Part shown: piece by piece, positions 36,558-44,839 of the stretch | Layout: each line of letters begins with the position of its first letter | How positions within the stretch are numbered: the stretch's first letter is position 1 | DNA from: Bacteroidales bacterium | Lineage (GTDB): Bacteria; Bacteroidota; Bacteroidia; Bacteroidales; VadinHA17 | NCBI GenBank assembly: GCA_025455395.1 | Contig: JALOMO010000010.1 | Coordinates: 1 to 44,839, forward strand | DNA length: 44,839 nucleotides | Direction: 5' to 3' | Program-made: the position numbers and the translations under genes | The notes under the pieces: generated by a model | Told to the model about the DNA's origin: nothing | The model's database searches: none | What the model saw: the letters and a program-made list of their open reading frames with translations, nothing else

Positions 36558-39500
36558 TCAGGCGCCGGCTGCGTCACCAAGACCCTGTCCGTGGCAGTGC
36601 TTGTACTTCTTTCCGCTTCCACACGGGCACGGGTCATTCCTCCCTACTTTCTTTTCAACCCTTACAGGTGCTGCATGCTGTTGTTGTCTTCTGTCCGGAG
36701 GAGCTCCGGGACCACTGCCATAGCTGTCAAAGTCGCTTTTCTGTGTTCTTAGCCTGCTGGTGTCAGCCTGCCTGCGTCTCTGAGCTTCCTTCACATTGTC
36801 AGGTGCTGTCACAGGGATGGTCCCTTTCATCAGCAGGCTGACAACATCATGATTTACCTTATTGATTATCGTCTTGAAAAGTTCAAATGATTCGAACTTA
36901 TAGATAAGCAGAGGATCTTTCTGTTCATAAGTAGCATTCTGAACCGACTGTTTAAGGTCATCCATCTCGCGAAGATGTTCTCTCCAGGCATCGTCTATGG
37001 TGGCCAGCACGGCAGTCTTTTCAAACGATCGCAGCAGTTCCTTACCTTCTGACTCAACTGCCGCCTTAAGGTTAGTTACAACGTTATATGTTCGCGTTCC
37101 GTCATTTATTGGCACTACAACATTCTCATAAGTGGCAGACATCCGTTCATATACATCCTTAAGGACTGGAAATGCCGTGGATGATATTACTTCTCCTTTG
37201 CGTCGGTAGGCATCAAGCACCTTGTCATAAACTGCATTGATAATCTCCTGGCTGTCTTTCTTCTGGAATTCTGACTTTGGAACGGGTGAGTCTATCGAAA
37301 ATGTTCTTATAAGGGCAAACTGGAACTCATCATAATCGCCAGAATCTTTGCTGTTTGCAACGGTGGTATCAGTCACATCGTACATCATATTTGCAATGTC
37401 AACGCTCAGTCTCTCACCAAGAAGTGCATGACGTCTCTTGCTGTAAATGACCTCCCTCTGGGAGTTCATGACATCATCATATTCAAGAAGTCTCTTCCTT
37501 ATCCCGAAGTTGTTTTCCTCAACCTTCTTCTGTGCTCTCTCAATTGATTTGGTGATCATTGCGTGTTGTATCATCTCTCCGTCCTTGAGTCCGAGACGGT
37601 CCATGATACCTGCTATCCTCTCTGACCCGAACAGACGCATTAGGTCATCCTCCAGTGAGACGAAGAACTGTGATGATCCGGGGTCTCCCTGGCGTCCGGC
37701 ACGACCTCTAAGCTGCCTGTCAACGCGGCGTGATTCATGTCGTTCTGTTCCGATAATAGCCAGTCCGCCAGCCTTTTTAACCTCCGGGGTCAGTTTAATA
37801 TCGGTTCCCCTGCCGGCCATGTTTGTAGCGATGGTAATGGTTCCGGTTTTTCCAGCCTCCAGAACAATCTCTGCCTCGCGCTGGTGAAGCTTGGCATTCA
37901 GCACGTTATGTTTGAGACCTTTCATTTTGAGCATACGGCTCAGCAGTTCAGATATCTCCACTGATGTGGTACCCACGAGTACAGGGCGCCCCTGTTTGTT
38001 CAGGTTTATTATCTCGTCGATGACTGCATTGTATTTCTCTCTCTTAGTCTTATAGACCAGGTCCTCATGGTCATTTCTTATAACCTTGACGTTTGTAGGT
38101 ATGACAACCACATCGAGCTTGTATATGTTCCAGAATTCTCCTGCCTCTGTAATAGCAGTTCCAGTCATACCTGCGAGCTTGTGATACATCCTGAAGTAGT
38201 TCTGGAGTGTTATTGTGGCATAGGTCTGTGTTGCTGCTTCCACCTTGACATTCTCCTTGGCTTCGATGGCCTGATGGAGTCCGTCAGAATAGCGTCTTCC
38301 CTCCAGAATACGCCCTGTCTGTTCGTCAACAATTTTAACCTTGTTGTCCATGAGAACATATTCCACATCCTTTTCAAACAGTGTATAGGCCTTAAGCAGC
38401 TGAGTCATAGTGTGGACCCTCTCCGACTTAATTGCGAAGTCCTTAAGCAACTCGTCCTTAGCCCTGACCCTTTCCATCTCGTCTTTCACATTTTTTTCGA
38501 TATCGGCTACCTTGCTGCCGACGTCAGGAAGCACAAAGAAGCTTGCATCCTCTACGGATGTAGTTATCAGGTCATGTCCTTTCTCTGACAGTTCTATCGA
38601 GTTTGCTTTCTCATCTATGACAAAAAAGAGCTCTTCAGTGACTTTGGGCATATCCTTCGAGTTGTTCTGCATGTAGAAGTTCTCTGTCTTCTGCAGCAGA
38701 GACCTCACTCCTTCTTCACTGAGAAACTTGATCAGGGCATTATTCCTGGGAAGTCCTTTATAGGCTCTCAGGAGCAGCAGTCCACCCTCTTCACTTTTTC
38801 CTTCGCCGATAAGTTTTTTGGAAGAGGCCAGCAATTCAGTAACCAGTTTTTTCTGTGCACTTACGAGCTTTTCAACTTTGTGCTTGTATTCATCGAACTG
38901 TGAAGTATCGCTTTTAGCTGTGGGGCCGGAAATAATTAGAGGAGTACGGGCATCGTCTATCAGCACCGAGTCAACCTCGTCAACAATGGCATAATGGTGT
39001 TTTCTCTGTACCAGATCCTCCGGGTTTATGGCCATGTTATCGCGCAGGTAGTCAAATCCGAATTCGTTGTTTGTGCCGAAGGTGATGTCTGAGTTATAGG
39101 CCTTACGGCGTGACTGTGAGTTAGGTTCGTGCTTGTCGATACAATCGACTGAAAGTCCGTGGAATTCATAAAGCGGACCCATCCATTCTGAGTCACGTTT
39201 TGATAGGTAGTCGTTCACTGTTACTATATGGACGCCTCGTCCGGCAAGTGCATTAAGGAACACCGGCAATGTTGCAACCAGCGTCTTCCCTTCACCGGTA
39301 GCCATTTCTGAGATTTTTCCCTTGTGCAGGGCAACGCCTCCTATGAGCTGCACGTCATAGTGGACCATATCCCATACAATCTCATTGCCTCCTGCCATCC
39401 ACCGGTTTTTCCAGAAGGCTTTGTCTCCTGATACCGTTATCGACGGGCGGGTGGCTGCCAGGTCGCGATCCCAGTCCCTGGCGGTGACTTCAAGAGTATC

Positions 39501-39878
39501 GTTCTCCTTGAACCGTCTGGCGGTCTCTTTCACTATCGCAAAAGCAGTCGGGAGAACCTCATCGAGTTTTTTCTCCAGCTTCTCAAGTATCAGCTTGTCA
39601 ATCTTGTCAATCTTGTTATAGAGTTCCTCTTTAAGGTTTACATCCTCCTCCTTCTCGGCTGTGGCTCTGAGGTCACGTATCTCCTTTTCCTCATCAGCAA
39701 CTGATTCAATGATCTCCTTCTTTAGCGCTGCAGTACGGTCACGCAGAGCGTCATTGGAGAGCGAGGTAAGCAGGCTGAATTCGCTCTTTATCTTACCAAC
39801 ATAAGGATCAATCTCTTTTATATCGCGTTCAACTTTGTCACCAAGGAAGAATGTGAGAACTTTGCTTACAATGCTCAT
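36558..39878 (-). CDS. secA: Preprotein translocase ATPase SecA
   Basis: A 1106-residue motor that drives proteins through SecYEG. It has Walker [10 protein letters not shown] near residue 188, Walker [14 protein letters not shown], nucleotide-domain 2 motifs [21 protein letters not shown] and [16 protein letters not shown], and the preprotein-binding and scaffold regions. The C terminus, after a low-complexity linker, is an SEC-C zinc motif ([14 protein letters not shown]) that binds SecB or ribosomes in other species. The length is 200 residues above E. coli SecA because of insertions between about 330 and 470, as usual in this phylum. It is a single-gene unit with its own promoter; its stop converges on dapA. 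Confidence 0.97.
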   Translation of the reverse strand: MSIVSKVLTFFLGDKVERDIKEIDPYVGKIKSEFSLLTSLSNDALRDRTAALKKEIIESVADEEKEIRDLRATAEKEEDVNLKEELYNKIDKIDKLILEKLEKKLDEVLPTAFAIVKETARRFKENDTLEVTARDWDRDLAATRPSITVSGDKAFWKNRWMAGGNEIVWDMVHYDVQLIGGVALHKGKISEMATGEGKTLVATLPVFLNALAGRGVHIVTVNDYLSKRDSEWMGPLYEFHGLSVDCIDKHEPNSQSRRKAYNSDITFGTNNEFGFDYLRDNMAINPEDLVQRKHHYAIVDEVDSVLIDDARTPLIISGPTAKSDTSQFDEYKHKVEKLVSAQKKLVTELLASSKKLIGEGKSEEGGLLLLRAYKGLPRNNALIKFLSEEGVRSLLQKTENFYMQNNSKDMPKVTEELFFVIDEKANSIELSEKGHDLITTSVEDASFFVLPDVGSKVADIEKNVKDEMERVRAKDELLKDFAIKSERVHTMTQLLKAYTLFEKDVEYVLMDNKVKIVDEQTGRILEGRRYSDGLHQAIEAKENVKVEAATQTYATITLQNYFRMYHKLAGMTGTAITEAGEFWNIYKLDVVVIPTNVKVIRNDHEDLVYKTKREKYNAVIDEIINLNKQGRPVLVGTTSVEISELLSRMLKMKGLKHNVLNAKLHQREAEIVLEAGKTGTITIATNMAGRGTDIKLTPEVKKAGGLAIIGTERHESRRVDRQLRGRAGRQGDPGSSQFFVSLEDDLMRLFGSERIAGIMDRLGLKDGEMIQHAMITKSIERAQKKVEENNFGIRKRLLEYDDVMNSQREVIYSKRRHALLGERLSVDIANMMYDVTDTTVANSKDSGDYDEFQFALIRTFSIDSPVPKSEFQKKDSQEIINAVYDKVLDAYRRKGEVISSTAFPVLKDVYERMSATYENVVVPINDGTRTYNVVTNLKAAVESEGKELLRSFEKTAVLATIDDAWREHLREMDDLKQSVQNATYEQKDPLLIYKFESFELFKTIINKVNHDVVSLLMKGTIPVTAPDNVKEAQRRRQADTSRLRTQKSDFDSYGSGPGAPPDRRQQQHAAPVRVEKKVGRNDPCPCGSGKKYKHCHGQGLGDAAGA

Positions 39879-39906
39879 TTTATTCTTTGTTTTTTAAAAA
39901 CATCCG

Positions 39907-39914
39907 CAAAATTA
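39907..39914 (-). promoter_or_regulatory. -7 promoter box of secA (TAATTTTG)
   Basis: A perfect TAnnTTTG match placed 29 bases before the secA ATG, predicting a leader of about 22 nt. No translational regulator of the SecM type is seen upstream. Confidence 0.6.
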
Positions 39915-39967
39915 ATCAAATTTCCGGTACTAAACAGTCTACGGTAGGTGAACCGGCAGGTTGCATT

Positions 39968-40029
39968 GTTGCCCTTAGGACCTGCCCCGATAGCCGCAAG
40001 GCGTATCGGGGGCAACAGGTTGGGGCAGG
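39968..40029. repeat. GC-rich self-complementary element between ferritin and secA
   Basis: CCCCGATAGCC (39985-39995) and GGC-G-TATCGGGG (40000-40011) form a long hairpin with a GCAA loop. GTTGCCC (39968-39974) pairs with GGGCAAC (40010-40016), and CCTGCCCC (39981-39988) pairs with GGGGCAGG (40022-40029), so alternative folds compete. It is between the ferritin terminator and the secA promoter, hence outside both transcripts. It looks like a REP- or MITE-type palindromic unit or a structured RNA, but no other copy is visible here. Confidence 0.6.
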
Positions 40030-40033
40030 CAAC

Positions 40034-40068
40034 AAAAAAACCGGAAATGATAAAAGCTTTCCGGTTTT
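40034..40068 (-). terminator. Intrinsic terminator of the ferritin gene
   Basis: An 11-bp stem (AAAACCGGAAA with TTTCCGGTTTT) has a 10-base loop. On the - strand it is followed by a run of seven T and lies 18 bases after the ferritin stop codon. The shorter T-run on the other strand makes it less suited for + strand use. Confidence 0.8.
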
Positions 40069-40086
40069 GATATTAGGTTCAGAAAA

Positions 40087-40596
40087 CTAATTTGTCTGCT
40101 CCTTTGCGCCGGCGGCTCTCAGAGTCATTATATCACGGTCAAGGAAATAGAGGCCTGCTTCACCTGCGAGTTCAAGCTTGTCAATAATGATCTGTACGGC
40201 GTTCTCCTCTTCCACCTGTTCGTTCACAAACCACTGTATCCAGTTTGTTGTGGCATAGTCTTTCTCAGAGATAGCTACGGCAAGCACTTCATTTATGCTG
40301 CCTGTAATAAATTGTTCGTGCTTCAGAACTTCCTTAAACATCTCCTTGACTCCCTTATATTTCACCGGAGGTTGCTTGAAGGCCGGAACTATTGCATTAC
40401 CGCCACGCTCTGTGACATATTTGATGAACTTAAGCATGTGCATTCTCTCTTCGTCAGCCTGGGCATAGAGCCATGCACCGATGCCGGCCATCCCTTTGCT
40501 TTCTGCCCATGAAGCCATGGCCAGGTAGAGGTTTGATGAATAACCTTCTCTTTCAATCTGCCTGTTGCAGAATTCTTCAACTTTCTTTGTTAACAT
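40087..40596 (-). CDS. Ferritin (non-heme iron-storage protein)
   Basis: A 169-residue bacterial ferritin subunit of the FtnA type; 24 subunits make a cage that oxidises and stores iron. The ferroxidase ligands keep E. coli numbering: Glu17, Glu50, His53, Glu94, Glu126, Gln127, and Glu129-Glu130. Tyr24 is also present. There is no Met-rich heme site, so it is not bacterioferritin. A single-gene unit with a clear terminator. No TAnnTTTG box was found in the 57-base gap from the response regulator gene, so it may have a different type of promoter or be read from the operon before it. Confidence 0.95.
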   Translation of the reverse strand: MLTKKVEEFCNRQIEREGYSSNLYLAMASWAESKGMAGIGAWLYAQADEERMHMLKFIKYVTERGGNAIVPAFKQPPVKYKGVKEMFKEVLKHEQFITGSINEVLAVAISEKDYATTNWIQWFVNEQVEEENAVQIIIDKLELAGEAGLYFLDRDIMTLRAAGAKEQTN

Positions 40597-40653
40597 ATTA
40601 TATAGTTTTATTGGTTCGTGTATTATCGAGTAACAATTTGACTTGCTTAATGT

Positions 40654-41019
40654 TTACCCCAGTATCTCTTTTACTTTTTGTACCAGTTCGGACGGCAGGA
40701 ATGGCTTTGAAAAGACGTGATCAGCTCCAAGTTTATGGGCAATAAGCAGGTAGCTTCCAGGCCCTGCCTTGCCTCCTCCGCTTATTGCGATCAGTTTCGT
40801 TGATGGTTTTATCTCTTTGATCTTCATTATTACCATCAGGCCGTCCTCCTCAGGCATCAGGAGATCAGTGATCACGAGGTCAATCACCGACGGGCGGAAT
40901 TTGGCAAGTGCCTCCCTCCCGTCAGATGCAGTAATGACTGTGTATCTCCTTTTTTCAAGTGCCTCCCTGAGCATCTCACGAAGGGAAGGATCATCTTCTA
41001 CCACCATTACACCAGCCAT
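40654..41019 (-). CDS. Stand-alone response-regulator receiver protein
   Basis: A 121-residue receiver domain without an output domain, like CheY or Spo0F. The phosphoacceptor is Asp52 in VITDLLMPEEDG, the acidic pair is Glu8-Asp9-Asp10, and the switch Lys is Lys105 in VFSKPF. It starts 3 bases after the histidine kinase stop, so it is very likely phosphorylated by that kinase or relays for it. The downstream target is unknown. Confidence 0.93.
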   Translation of the reverse strand: MAGVMVVEDDPSLREMLREALEKRRYTVITASDGREALAKFRPSVIDLVITDLLMPEEDGLMVIMKIKEIKPSTKLIAISGGGKAGPGSYLLIAHKLGADHVFSKPFLPSELVQKVKEILG

Positions 41020-41022
41020 TAT

Positions 41023-42945
41023 CTACGACGTTTTATTTATAAGGTTATCAATTGAATAAATAATCTCCTTTAGTGACACAGGCTTAAAAAGATTTGATTT
41101 TAGCAATCCCGAAGTTAATTCTTTTTCTGCAGCGAGCCAAACGTCAAAGTCTGAAATCATCAGTACCGGGCTGTCAACGCCATTGTTTGCAAGTGAGAAT
41201 AATATGTCAGTCGCCCGTACTGCCGGTGAATTGTCAATCACAATTATTACGTCCGCTAAGGCTGCTTTCGGAATCCACTTACCTGAAGGGTCTGAGACAG
41301 TAACATGGTACCCGCTCGATGAAAGGGCATCAGCAATAAGCCTGGCCTCGCTGTCTGAAGCTGGGATTACCATTATCTCTGCCCGTGGAGCCATTTGAGG
41401 CGTCTCCTCAGCGACACTACCTGAGGCGGGAAGAAGCAATTCAATGACAGTGCCTTCATCCACCCTGGAGGAGACAGTAATATCACCATCTATCTCGGAT
41501 ATTATTCCATAGACTACTGATAGCCCGAGTCCGGTCCCTTTGCCTGGTTTTCCGGCAGTAAAGAATGGCTCAAATATTCTGTCCGCTGTCTTTTCATCCA
41601 TCCCTGGTCCCGTATCTTCAAACCTTATCATTGCATACTTGCCTTCCGGCAGGCGCCCGCTGTTGTCAGAGAGTTTCGTATCAAGCATGATCGTCAACCT
41701 TCCGCCTCTATCCTCCATAGCCTGAATGGCATTTCGGGCAAGATTGATAAAGACGCGGAACAACTGTGTCGGATCAGCCATGACATATAGGTCCGGTGTT
41801 CTTATCTCGCTGATAACATCAATTCCCGGGGGTAATCCTGGTTTTACAGAGCTTATTGTCTCAGTTATTATGTCACTGATCCGGACTTTTATCCGTTCCT
41901 GTTCTGCGTGGCGGCTGAAGGTAAGTATCTGGTTTGTCAGAGCCCTCGCTCTGCCGGTTGCCTGAATTATCTTGCAGATGTTGTTATAATTCTCTGAAGA
42001 TTTTTCCAGGGTTTCGAGCGACATTTCAGCATAGCCGTAAATGGTGGTAAGAATGGTATTGAAGTCATGTGCAATTCCACCGGCAAGCATGCCAATAGTA
42101 TCCAGCTTATGGGCCTGAATCAGCCTTTTTTCAAGGTCTGCCTCCCTCGTGAGGTCTTCCATTGCACCATCATTGTAGACCGGATTGCCGGAGCCGTCTC
42201 TTACTGTAAAAACGTTTATCCGGCAAACAATGTATGTTCCGTCCAATGCTTTCATTTCAAGGCGTCCGAATGATGCAACGCCTTCGTTCTTTAGCTTCTG
42301 CAGATGCTGGTCAAACGACAAAGGATCTTTATAAAATTCCCTGAGTGACCGGCCATTAACCTCGTTCTCGTTTTTCGCCCCGATAATTTTCAGAAAGGCC
42401 TTGTTCACATGAAGCATGACACCCTCATTATCGCACCTGAAAAAACCTATCGGAAGATTAGATTCCAGGTTTCGGAACTCCCATTCCACTTCTGAGGCAG
42501 CCTGTTCCTTTAGCTTTATTTCGGTGATATCATAAGTCTCGGCCATGACATGTGTGACTGTCTCTTTCTCATCCGTTACCGGACGCAGGACGACCTCATA
42601 ATATCTCTTGCCCCAGGCCGGAGTCTCAAAAAAAGCCTGATAGAATACCACCCTGCCTGTAAAGCAACGGTCAATATTACTTTTGATGTTTTTATTAAAG
42701 TTGTCATTTCCCCAGACCTCCCCGATCATCTTGCCGACAATCATTTCAGCATTAAGGTTGTGATTAATGCAGAAGGTTTTATTGACCTTTTCATATACAT
42801 AATCACGGTTAATTATTGTGATCATTGACCTTGACCAGTCAACAATCAGGTCTGAGAAGAAATTGTCACGTCTGCGACGGGAAGATTTCATTCTCTTTGC
42901 CACAGAATCAGGGCGATGAGGCTTTCCGGAATCATGTTGTGGCAT
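41023..42945 (-). CDS. Cytoplasmic PAS-PAS histidine kinase with degenerate receiver domain
   Basis: A 640-residue sensor kinase without membrane helices. Two PAS domains lie at about residues 30-145 and 155-270. The dimerisation helix has the phospho-His293 in GGIAHDFNTIL. The ATPase domain has the N box near Asn405 (NLARNAIQAM), DTGPGMD, and GKGTGLGLSVVYG. Residues about 522-640 look like a receiver that has lost its acidic pair (IMVIPASDSE) and has the Asp one position off (VIIVIDNSP, Asp571), while Lys621 is kept; it is probably a pseudo-receiver. The start could be residue 1 or Met20. It lies 12 bases after dnaX and 3 bases before the receiver gene, forming one operon. Input signal unknown. 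Confidence 0.9.
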   Translation of the reverse strand: MPQHDSGKPHRPDSVAKRMKSSRRRRDNFFSDLIVDWSRSMITIINRDYVYEKVNKTFCINHNLNAEMIVGKMIGEVWGNDNFNKNIKSNIDRCFTGRVVFYQAFFETPAWGKRYYEVVLRPVTDEKETVTHVMAETYDITEIKLKEQAASEVEWEFRNLESNLPIGFFRCDNEGVMLHVNKAFLKIIGAKNENEVNGRSLREFYKDPLSFDQHLQKLKNEGVASFGRLEMKALDGTYIVCRINVFTVRDGSGNPVYNDGAMEDLTREADLEKRLIQAHKLDTIGMLAGGIAHDFNTILTTIYGYAEMSLETLEKSSENYNNICKIIQATGRARALTNQILTFSRHAEQERIKVRISDIITETISSVKPGLPPGIDVISEIRTPDLYVMADPTQLFRVFINLARNAIQAMEDRGGRLTIMLDTKLSDNSGRLPEGKYAMIRFEDTGPGMDEKTADRIFEPFFTAGKPGKGTGLGLSVVYGIISEIDGDITVSSRVDEGTVIELLLPASGSVAEETPQMAPRAEIMVIPASDSEARLIADALSSSGYHVTVSDPSGKWIPKAALADVIIVIDNSPAVRATDILFSLANNGVDSPVLMISDFDVWLAAEKELTSGLLKSNLFKPVSLKEIIYSIDNLINKTS

Positions 42946-42957
42946 AGGGGGTATCTT

Positions 42958-44685
42958 CTATTCAAAATCGAGATTGAAGGTCTTCTTCAGCTCTTTCAGT
43001 GCCGGGTTTTTCGAAGCCAGGTGATTGAACTTCTGGTCAACGGAATAGAGTATATCGCCTCTCTCGGTTGCCTCGACGGTAGTCTGCAGTTTCACGGAGC
43101 CGTTCATAAGCGTATCGCGCAGGTGGTGTTCGAGCCTTGCCCTGAAATTATGATCAAATGCCTCTTTAAGGGCTGAGTTGTCAAGCTTCAGTATCACAGT
43201 CTTATCAGGAAGGAGTTCAGGAGTAACTGCTGAAAGTGTAACAGAGATGCGCGGACTCTCCTCTTTTATTGCCAGGGCAAAAGAGTTCCAAGCATCATAC
43301 AGTTCCTCTTCAGAGAATTCCTTTAAGGGCTGTTCCCTTACGGCTGCGATTTCGGGTTCGCTGACACTGCTGATATCTGTTCTTGTTCCGGAAACAATAT
43401 TTTTGATGGATATCTTCTTCTCAATGCCGTCTGCGGGAGGCGCTTTTTTCTCTGGTGCCTCTATCCGTGACTGGGAAACTGATGCAGTCTGAAATGTCGG
43501 TGGTGCAGAAGAAGGTGGCGATTGCTTTATCGGTTTGTCAGCATCACCGGGTTGTAGTTCAGCTTTTTTTTTTGACTCTTCTGATGTTTTTTCTCCCCCT
43601 GTATTGCACATACGCATTAATGCAAGCTCAACGTGGAGGCGCTGGTTTTTGCTGCTCTTGAATGTCAGCATGCACTGTGAACCTATCTCAAGTGCTTCAT
43701 AGAGAAAGGATAGAGGAGCGCTGACAGCTTGTTCCCTGTAACGCTGTCTGATAGATGGAGAAGTCTCGAGCAGCTTAACCGTCGCCTCGTCACGACTGAC
43801 GAGTAGATCTCTCATATGGTTATTGAGGCCAGCCATAAAGTTATAACCGTCAAATCCCTTGTTCAGTATTTCGTTATAAGTAAGCAGGACAGAGCTCACA
43901 CTACCTTCAAGAGCGGAGGTGGTAATTCTGAAATAGTACTCATAATCAAGTACATTGAGATTGGAAATGACATCGCCATATGTGATTTTCTTTCCGCTGA
44001 AGCTCACTATCTGGTCGAAAATTGAAAGTGCATCGCGCATTGCACCATCAGCTTTTGTAGCAATAACGTGAAGTGCCTCGTGCTCTGCAATGACTTCCTC
44101 GTTTCCTGCCACCCAGCTGAGACGGTTCACAATATCATCGACATTGATCCGGTTGAAGTCAAATATCTGGCATCTTGATAGTATCGTCGGAATTATCTTG
44201 TGCTTCTCTGTAGTGGCAAGGATGAATATAGCATGTGCCGGCGGCTCTTCAAGTGTCTTAAGAAAGGCGTTGAATGCCGATGCAGAGAGCATGTGAACCT
44301 CATCAATTATATAAACGCTGAACTTACCTATCTGGGGCGGTATTCTTACCTGGTCTGTGAGATTTCTGATGTCGTCGACACTGTTGTTCGATGCGCCATC
44401 AAGTTCATGAATATTAAACGAGGCCTGGGAATTGAATGAGAGGCACGATTCGCACTTGTCGCATGCTTCCCCGTCAGGTCCTGTGTCAGAACAGTTAATG
44501 GTCTTTGCAAAGATCCTGGCGCAGGTTGTCTTGCCCACTCCGCGAGGTCCGCAAAAGAGATAAGCCTGTGCCAGGTGATTGTTCCTGATGGCATTCTTTA
44601 GAGTGGTAGTTATAGTATCCTGTCCGACTACCATATCAAAAGTGGCAGGCCTGTATTTGCGGGCAGAGACAATAAAGTTATCCAT
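42958..44685 (-). CDS. dnaX: DNA polymerase III subunits gamma and tau
   Basis: A 575-residue clamp-loader ATPase. It has Walker A GPRGVGKTT near residue 44, the Cys zinc module (EACDKCESC), Walker B YIIDEVHML and sensor 1 LATTEKHKIIPTILSRC. Domains I-III end near residue 370, followed by a charged, Pro-rich linker (about 371-455) and a C-terminal domain. A run of ten A (43564-43573) encodes Ser371-Lys-Lys-Lys374; a one-base slip to the -1 frame, or one extra A in the mRNA, leads to Ser375 and a stop at 43559-43561, giving a 375-residue gamma-like form. It heads an operon with the histidine kinase and receiver genes; its -7 box is at 44720-44727. Confidence 0.96.
   Translation of the reverse strand: MDNFIVSARKYRPATFDMVVGQDTITTTLKNAIRNNHLAQAYLFCGPRGVGKTTCARIFAKTINCSDTGPDGEACDKCESCLSFNSQASFNIHELDGASNNSVDDIRNLTDQVRIPPQIGKFSVYIIDEVHMLSASAFNAFLKTLEEPPAHAIFILATTEKHKIIPTILSRCQIFDFNRINVDDIVNRLSWVAGNEEVIAEHEALHVIATKADGAMRDALSIFDQIVSFSGKKITYGDVISNLNVLDYEYYFRITTSALEGSVSSVLLTYNEILNKGFDGYNFMAGLNNHMRDLLVSRDEATVKLLETSPSIRQRYREQAVSAPLSFLYEALEIGSQCMLTFKSSKNQRLHVELALMRMCNTGGEKTSEESKKKAELQPGDADKPIKQSPPSSAPPTFQTASVSQSRIEAPEKKAPPADGIEKKISIKNIVSGTRTDISSVSEPEIAAVREQPLKEFSEEELYDAWNSFALAIKEESPRISVTLSAVTPELLPDKTVILKLDNSALKEAFDHNFRARLEHHLRDTLMNGSVKLQTTVEATERGDILYSVDQKFNHLASKNPALKELKKTFNLDFE
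43559..43575 (-). promoter_or_regulatory. Candidate slippery site and gamma stop in dnaX
   Basis: The coding strand reads TCA followed by nine further A and then GCTGAA, so the total A-run is ten. Insertion of one A, or a -1 ribosomal slip, brings TGA into frame two codons later; loss of one A leads to a stop after about 12 codons. Thermus dnaX uses transcriptional slippage on a similar A-run and E. coli dnaX uses -1 frameshifting at A AAA AAG. No strong downstream stem-loop was seen, which favours transcriptional slippage. Confidence 0.5.
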
Positions 44686-44719
44686 ACTGAAATCAGCAGT
44701 GAATGTTAATTATCAGTCA

Positions 44720-44727
44720 CAAATATA
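44720..44727 (-). promoter_or_regulatory. -7 promoter box of dnaX (TATATTTG)
   Basis: A perfect TAnnTTTG match 35 bases before the dnaX ATG. Together with the rpsF box it makes a divergent promoter pair in the 130-bp gap. Confidence 0.6.
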
Positions 44728-44770
44728 ATGAAATAGTTATGGGAATATTTTTTTTTAAGATTTTATGTCT

Positions 44771-44778
44771 TACTTTTG
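44771..44778 (+). promoter_or_regulatory. -7 promoter box of the rpsF operon (TACTTTTG)
   Basis: A perfect TAnnTTTG match followed by CAACCC, 38 bases before the ATG at 44816. It supports a highly expressed operon continuing past the right edge. Confidence 0.6.
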
Positions 44779-44815
44779 CAACCCGATTTATTAACACAAT
44801 TATAAACTAAAAAAG

Positions 44816-44839
44816 ATGTTGAATCAGTACGAAACCGTT
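44816..44839 (+). CDS. rpsF: Start of probable 30S ribosomal protein S6 (cut by window edge)
   Basis: Only eight codons are visible, giving MLNQYETV. This matches the usual N terminus of Bacteroidota ribosomal protein S6, whose first strand reads (L)NxYETVFI. The gene is preceded by a perfect -7 box and an A-rich leader. The short length limits certainty. Confidence 0.6.

Overview
This window looks like chromosomal core sequence from a member of the Bacteroidota, probably a free-living, Bacteroidales-like lineage. The evidence is a recurring TAnnTTTG promoter -7 box directly upstream of genes, few obvious Shine-Dalgarno sites, an 11-subunit complex I operon without nuoEFG, a long SecA (about 1100 residues) ending in an SEC-C zinc motif, and a DUF6913-type gene between ligA and dapA. 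No phage, transposase, CRISPR array, tRNA or rRNA is visible.

Layout. Positions 1-6360 hold the end of an unknown gene, a gamma-glutamyltransferase lipoprotein (-), rarA (+), a secreted LolA-like protein (+), RNase P RNA (-), and a two-gene unit of a small Smr protein and an aldehyde dehydrogenase (-). queA (+) is divergent from smr. Positions 7753-18007 are the nuoABCDHIJKLMN operon plus one unknown small gene. Then come threonine aldolase (-), truA (+), and a tightly overlapping TPR-comA-aroE operon (-), followed by an argS-ffh-folD run (-). Positions 27375-36550 are one long + strand run: a SiaC-like protein, a secreted MEMO-AMMECR1 fusion, a spermidine-synthase-like membrane protein, a Tat-signal radical SAM protein, ligA, a DUF6913-type protein and dapA. 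The right end is on the - strand: secA, ferritin, and a dnaX-histidine kinase-response regulator operon. The first codons of a probable rpsF (+) lie at the right edge.

How the genes work together. The Nuo subunits form a membrane proton pump with the quinone and membrane modules but no NADH-input module, so its electron donor is unclear. The AmmeMemoRadiSam genes (27894-32982) are the best candidate for an undescribed system: all three products carry export or membrane signals, and a membrane protein with a degenerate spermidine-synthase domain sits between the two soluble partners. Most other genes are housekeeping: translation, tRNA modification, protein targeting, replication and repair, lysine and shikimate synthesis, folate and iron storage.

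Smaller signals worth noting are an A10 slippery run in dnaX that would give a gamma-like product ending exactly after the clamp-loader core; two 7-bp tandem arrays that each fill the whole gap between two co-directional genes; a promoter-like plus terminator pair with no gene between them (a possible small RNA) at about 22963-23086; and a GC-rich, strongly self-complementary element between ferritin and secA. All calls come from reading the sequence; no database search was run.
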